Part shown: piece by piece, positions 61,906 to 63,118 of the stretch
Layout: each line of letters opens with the position of its first letter
Numbering within the stretch: the first letter of the stretch is position 1
Source: SVTX01 sp964526505
GTDB taxonomy: Bacteria; Bacillota; Clostridia; Oscillospirales; CAG-272
Direction of reading: 5' to 3'
Assembly: GCA_964526505.1 (NCBI GenBank)
Contig: CAZGJC010000004.1
Span: forward strand, 1 to 63,118
Length of the DNA: 63,118 bases
Made by a program: the position numbers and the translations under genes
The notes under the pieces: model-generated
Seen by the model: the letters and a program-made list of their open reading frames with translations, nothing else
What the model was told of the DNA's origin: nothing
The model's database searches: none

Positions 61906-62874
61906 ATGCAGGGAAGGTTGACGCAGGTTCAGACGAATCCATACAAAAATTCCGACACGAACAAGAGGTATTACACGTATGATTACTGGTTACGCCGAAC
62001 GTTTGGCGGCAAATGTGCGAAAATTCCGATAGACGCAGGATTTACGTGTCCGAATATTGACGGAAAAGTTTCCGTCGGAGGGTGCATATACTGCTCACAG
62101 AGGGGAAGCGGTGACTTTGCCCAAAGTGCGTGTATGCCTATTGAGGAGCAAATAAGAATAGGCAAAGAGAATTTATCACACAAATGGAACGTAGACAAGA
62201 TTATTCCGTATTTTCAGGCACATACGAATACATATGCACCGCTTGAAAAAATCAAAGAAAAAATCGAGCCTGCCATGATGTGTGACGGCGTTGTGGGCTT
62301 GAATATCGCAACACGTGCGGATTGTCTTGCAGACGACGTAATCGAATATTTGGCGGAACTTGCAAACAGAACGGTTCTGACGGTGGAGTTGGGACTTCAA
62401 ACCGTACACGACTGGGTTGCGAGTTTTATAAACAGGGGGCATACATACGAGGATTTTTTGAACGGATATCAAAAACTGCGTATGGCGTCCGACAAAATAA
62501 ACGTTTGCGTGCATTTGATTTTCGGTCTGCCGGGTGAGGGTGTGGACGATATGCTCGAATCCGTCAGAGAAGTTGCCAAGATAAGACCGGACCAGATAAA
62601 GTTTCATCTTTTGCACGTTCTGAAATTTACACGTCTTGCGGAAATTTACGAACGTGGGGAATACATTCCGATGGAGAGAGAGGAATACGTGAAGGTCGTT
62701 GCCGAGGCTTTGACATATTTACCCGACGATACGGTGGTCGGAAGACTTACGGGGGACGGAATGCAGAGCGAATTGATAGCACCTGAATGGAGCAGACGCA
62801 AAACGACCGTTATAAACGACATAGACAAGTATATGTTCGAACATAACTTATGGCAAGGAAAGCGTTATATTTAA
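61906..62874 (+). CDS. TIGR01212 family radical SAM protein (YhcC-like)
   Basis: 322 residues. The cluster motif is the longer form seen in TIGR01212: CPNIDGKVSVGGCIYC, then QRGSGDF, YFQAHTNTYAPLEKIK, IATRADCL, VELGLQTVHDW and HLIFGLPGE. The C terminus holds LTGDGMQSELIAPEWSRRK. The function of the family is unknown. CGGAGG lies before the ATG. Confidence 0.88.
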   Translation: MQGRLTQVQTNPYKNSDTNKRYYTYDYWLRRTFGGKCAKIPIDAGFTCPNIDGKVSVGGCIYCSQRGSGDFAQSACMPIEEQIRIGKENLSHKWNVDKIIPYFQAHTNTYAPLEKIKEKIEPAMMCDGVVGLNIATRADCLADDVIEYLAELANRTVLTVELGLQTVHDWVASFINRGHTYEDFLNGYQKLRMASDKINVCVHLIFGLPGEGVDDMLESVREVAKIRPDQIKFHLLHVLKFTRLAEIYERGEYIPMEREEYVKVVAEALTYLPDDTVVGRLTGDGMQSELIAPEWSRRKTTVINDIDKYMFEHNLWQGKRYI

Positions 62875-62981
62875 AGGTTTTCAATTCGGACTGTGAAAAA
62901 AATGTGAAGACGTTTTTCGACCGAAAATCAAAAATGTGACTATCAACAATTTTTTATTTGTAAAATTGTACTTTTTGCGGA

Positions 62982-63010
62982 TTTACTTTTTTTGTGCATT
63001 ATGATATAAT
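62982..63010 (+). promoter_or_regulatory. Promoter of the secreted protein gene at the right edge
   Basis: TTTACT (62982-62987), 17 bp, TATAAT (63005-63010), preceded by TGA. Just upstream ACAATTTT and AAAATTGT (62946-62969) form an 8-bp inverted repeat that could be a binding site. Confidence 0.65.
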
Positions 63011-63071
63011 TTTCACGTAAGTATGATGAATACTATGTAAGAAAATTTTTATTTTAAAAGGAGAAAACAAA

Positions 63072-63118
63072 ATGAAAAAAATCGTTTCCGCAATTCTTGC
63101 GGTACTTATGATTGTTTC
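63072..63118 (+). CDS. Secreted protein or lipoprotein, first 15 residues only (runs off the right edge)
   Basis: MKKIVSAILAVLMIVS is the start of a signal peptide: two Lys then a hydrophobic core. AAAGGAG is 7-8 nt before the ATG. The rest is outside the window, so no function can be given. Confidence 0.75.
   Translation, partial: MKKIVSAILAVLMIV

Noticed and set aside
1..63118. CRISPR arrays, insertion sequences, prophage genes, toxin-antitoxin pairs or other defence islands
   Set aside because: I saw no direct-repeat arrays, transposase motifs or phage structural genes; the gene content is core chromosome throughout.

Overview
The window is a stretch of chromosome from a low-to-moderate GC, Gram-positive, probably endospore-forming member of the Clostridia (Bacillota). 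The reasons are the large SRP RNA with an Alu-type domain next to dnaX-ybaB-recR, the sporulation genes yqfC, yqfD, ylbJ, yabP and yabQ, a DacF-like carboxypeptidase, HPr with both His15 and Ser46, a MecA adaptor, HemZ, strong GGAGG ribosome sites and frequent TTG starts. Genus or family cannot be fixed from the sequence alone. I see no prophage, insertion sequence, integron or CRISPR array. Almost all of the DNA is core chromosome.

Layout. 1-4200: start of a lipoprotein gene facing left, polA, and an orphan PTS-EIIC-like membrane protein. 4230-7330: SRP RNA, dnaX, ybaB, recR. 7346-10476 (minus): mgtE with a structured leader of about 300 nt that carries a tiny Cys-rich reading frame, tRNA-Thr(GGU), and ylbJ. 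10533-15334: yqfC-yqfD-phoH-ybeY-era-recO, linking sporulation, rRNA maturation and recombination. 15403-16244 (minus): yajC and a TIGR04086-type membrane protein. 16438-20886: rimM-trmD, then an O-antigen-ligase-like membrane protein and two related single-pass proteins. 21133-31927: HPr, uvrC, rsmD, coaD, a DUF308-like membrane protein, uvrB, uvrA, a PHP phosphatase, and an HD-DUF5662 fusion. 31985-43209: dacF-like gene, pgi, a small P-loop protein, an Lrp regulator with its aminotransferase, a membrane protein, pncB, and cdaA-cdaR with an FAD oxidoreductase. 43363-49832: recJ-rel-dtd-hemZ. 49896-56532: uridine-kinase-like gene, mtaD-like deaminase, then the yabM-mazG-hup-rqcP-yabP-yabQ-divIC cluster. 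56591-63118: family 4 uracil-DNA glycosylase, mecA, an FeS helicase, a class Ic aminotransferase, a TIGR01212 radical SAM protein, and the start of a secreted protein.

How the genes work together. The window is rich in genome maintenance (PolA, DnaX, RecR, RecO, RecJ, the complete UvrABC set, Udg4, MazG, Dtd, a DinG/XPD-like helicase) and in nucleotide second messengers (Rel for (p)ppGpp, CdaA/CdaR for c-di-AMP, and a stand-alone HD hydrolase fused to DUF5662). Envelope and sporulation genes are interleaved with them.

Signals. Most promoters that can be read have the form TTGnnn, 17 bp, TATAAT, and nearly all carry a TGn extended -10 element. At three places an intrinsic-terminator-like hairpin has the Shine-Dalgarno sequence of the next gene inside its 3' arm (15883-15943, 31933-31981, 55255-55296). 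These, the mgtE leader, and palindromes in front of pncB and the TIGR01212 gene are the most interesting structures not explained by coding.
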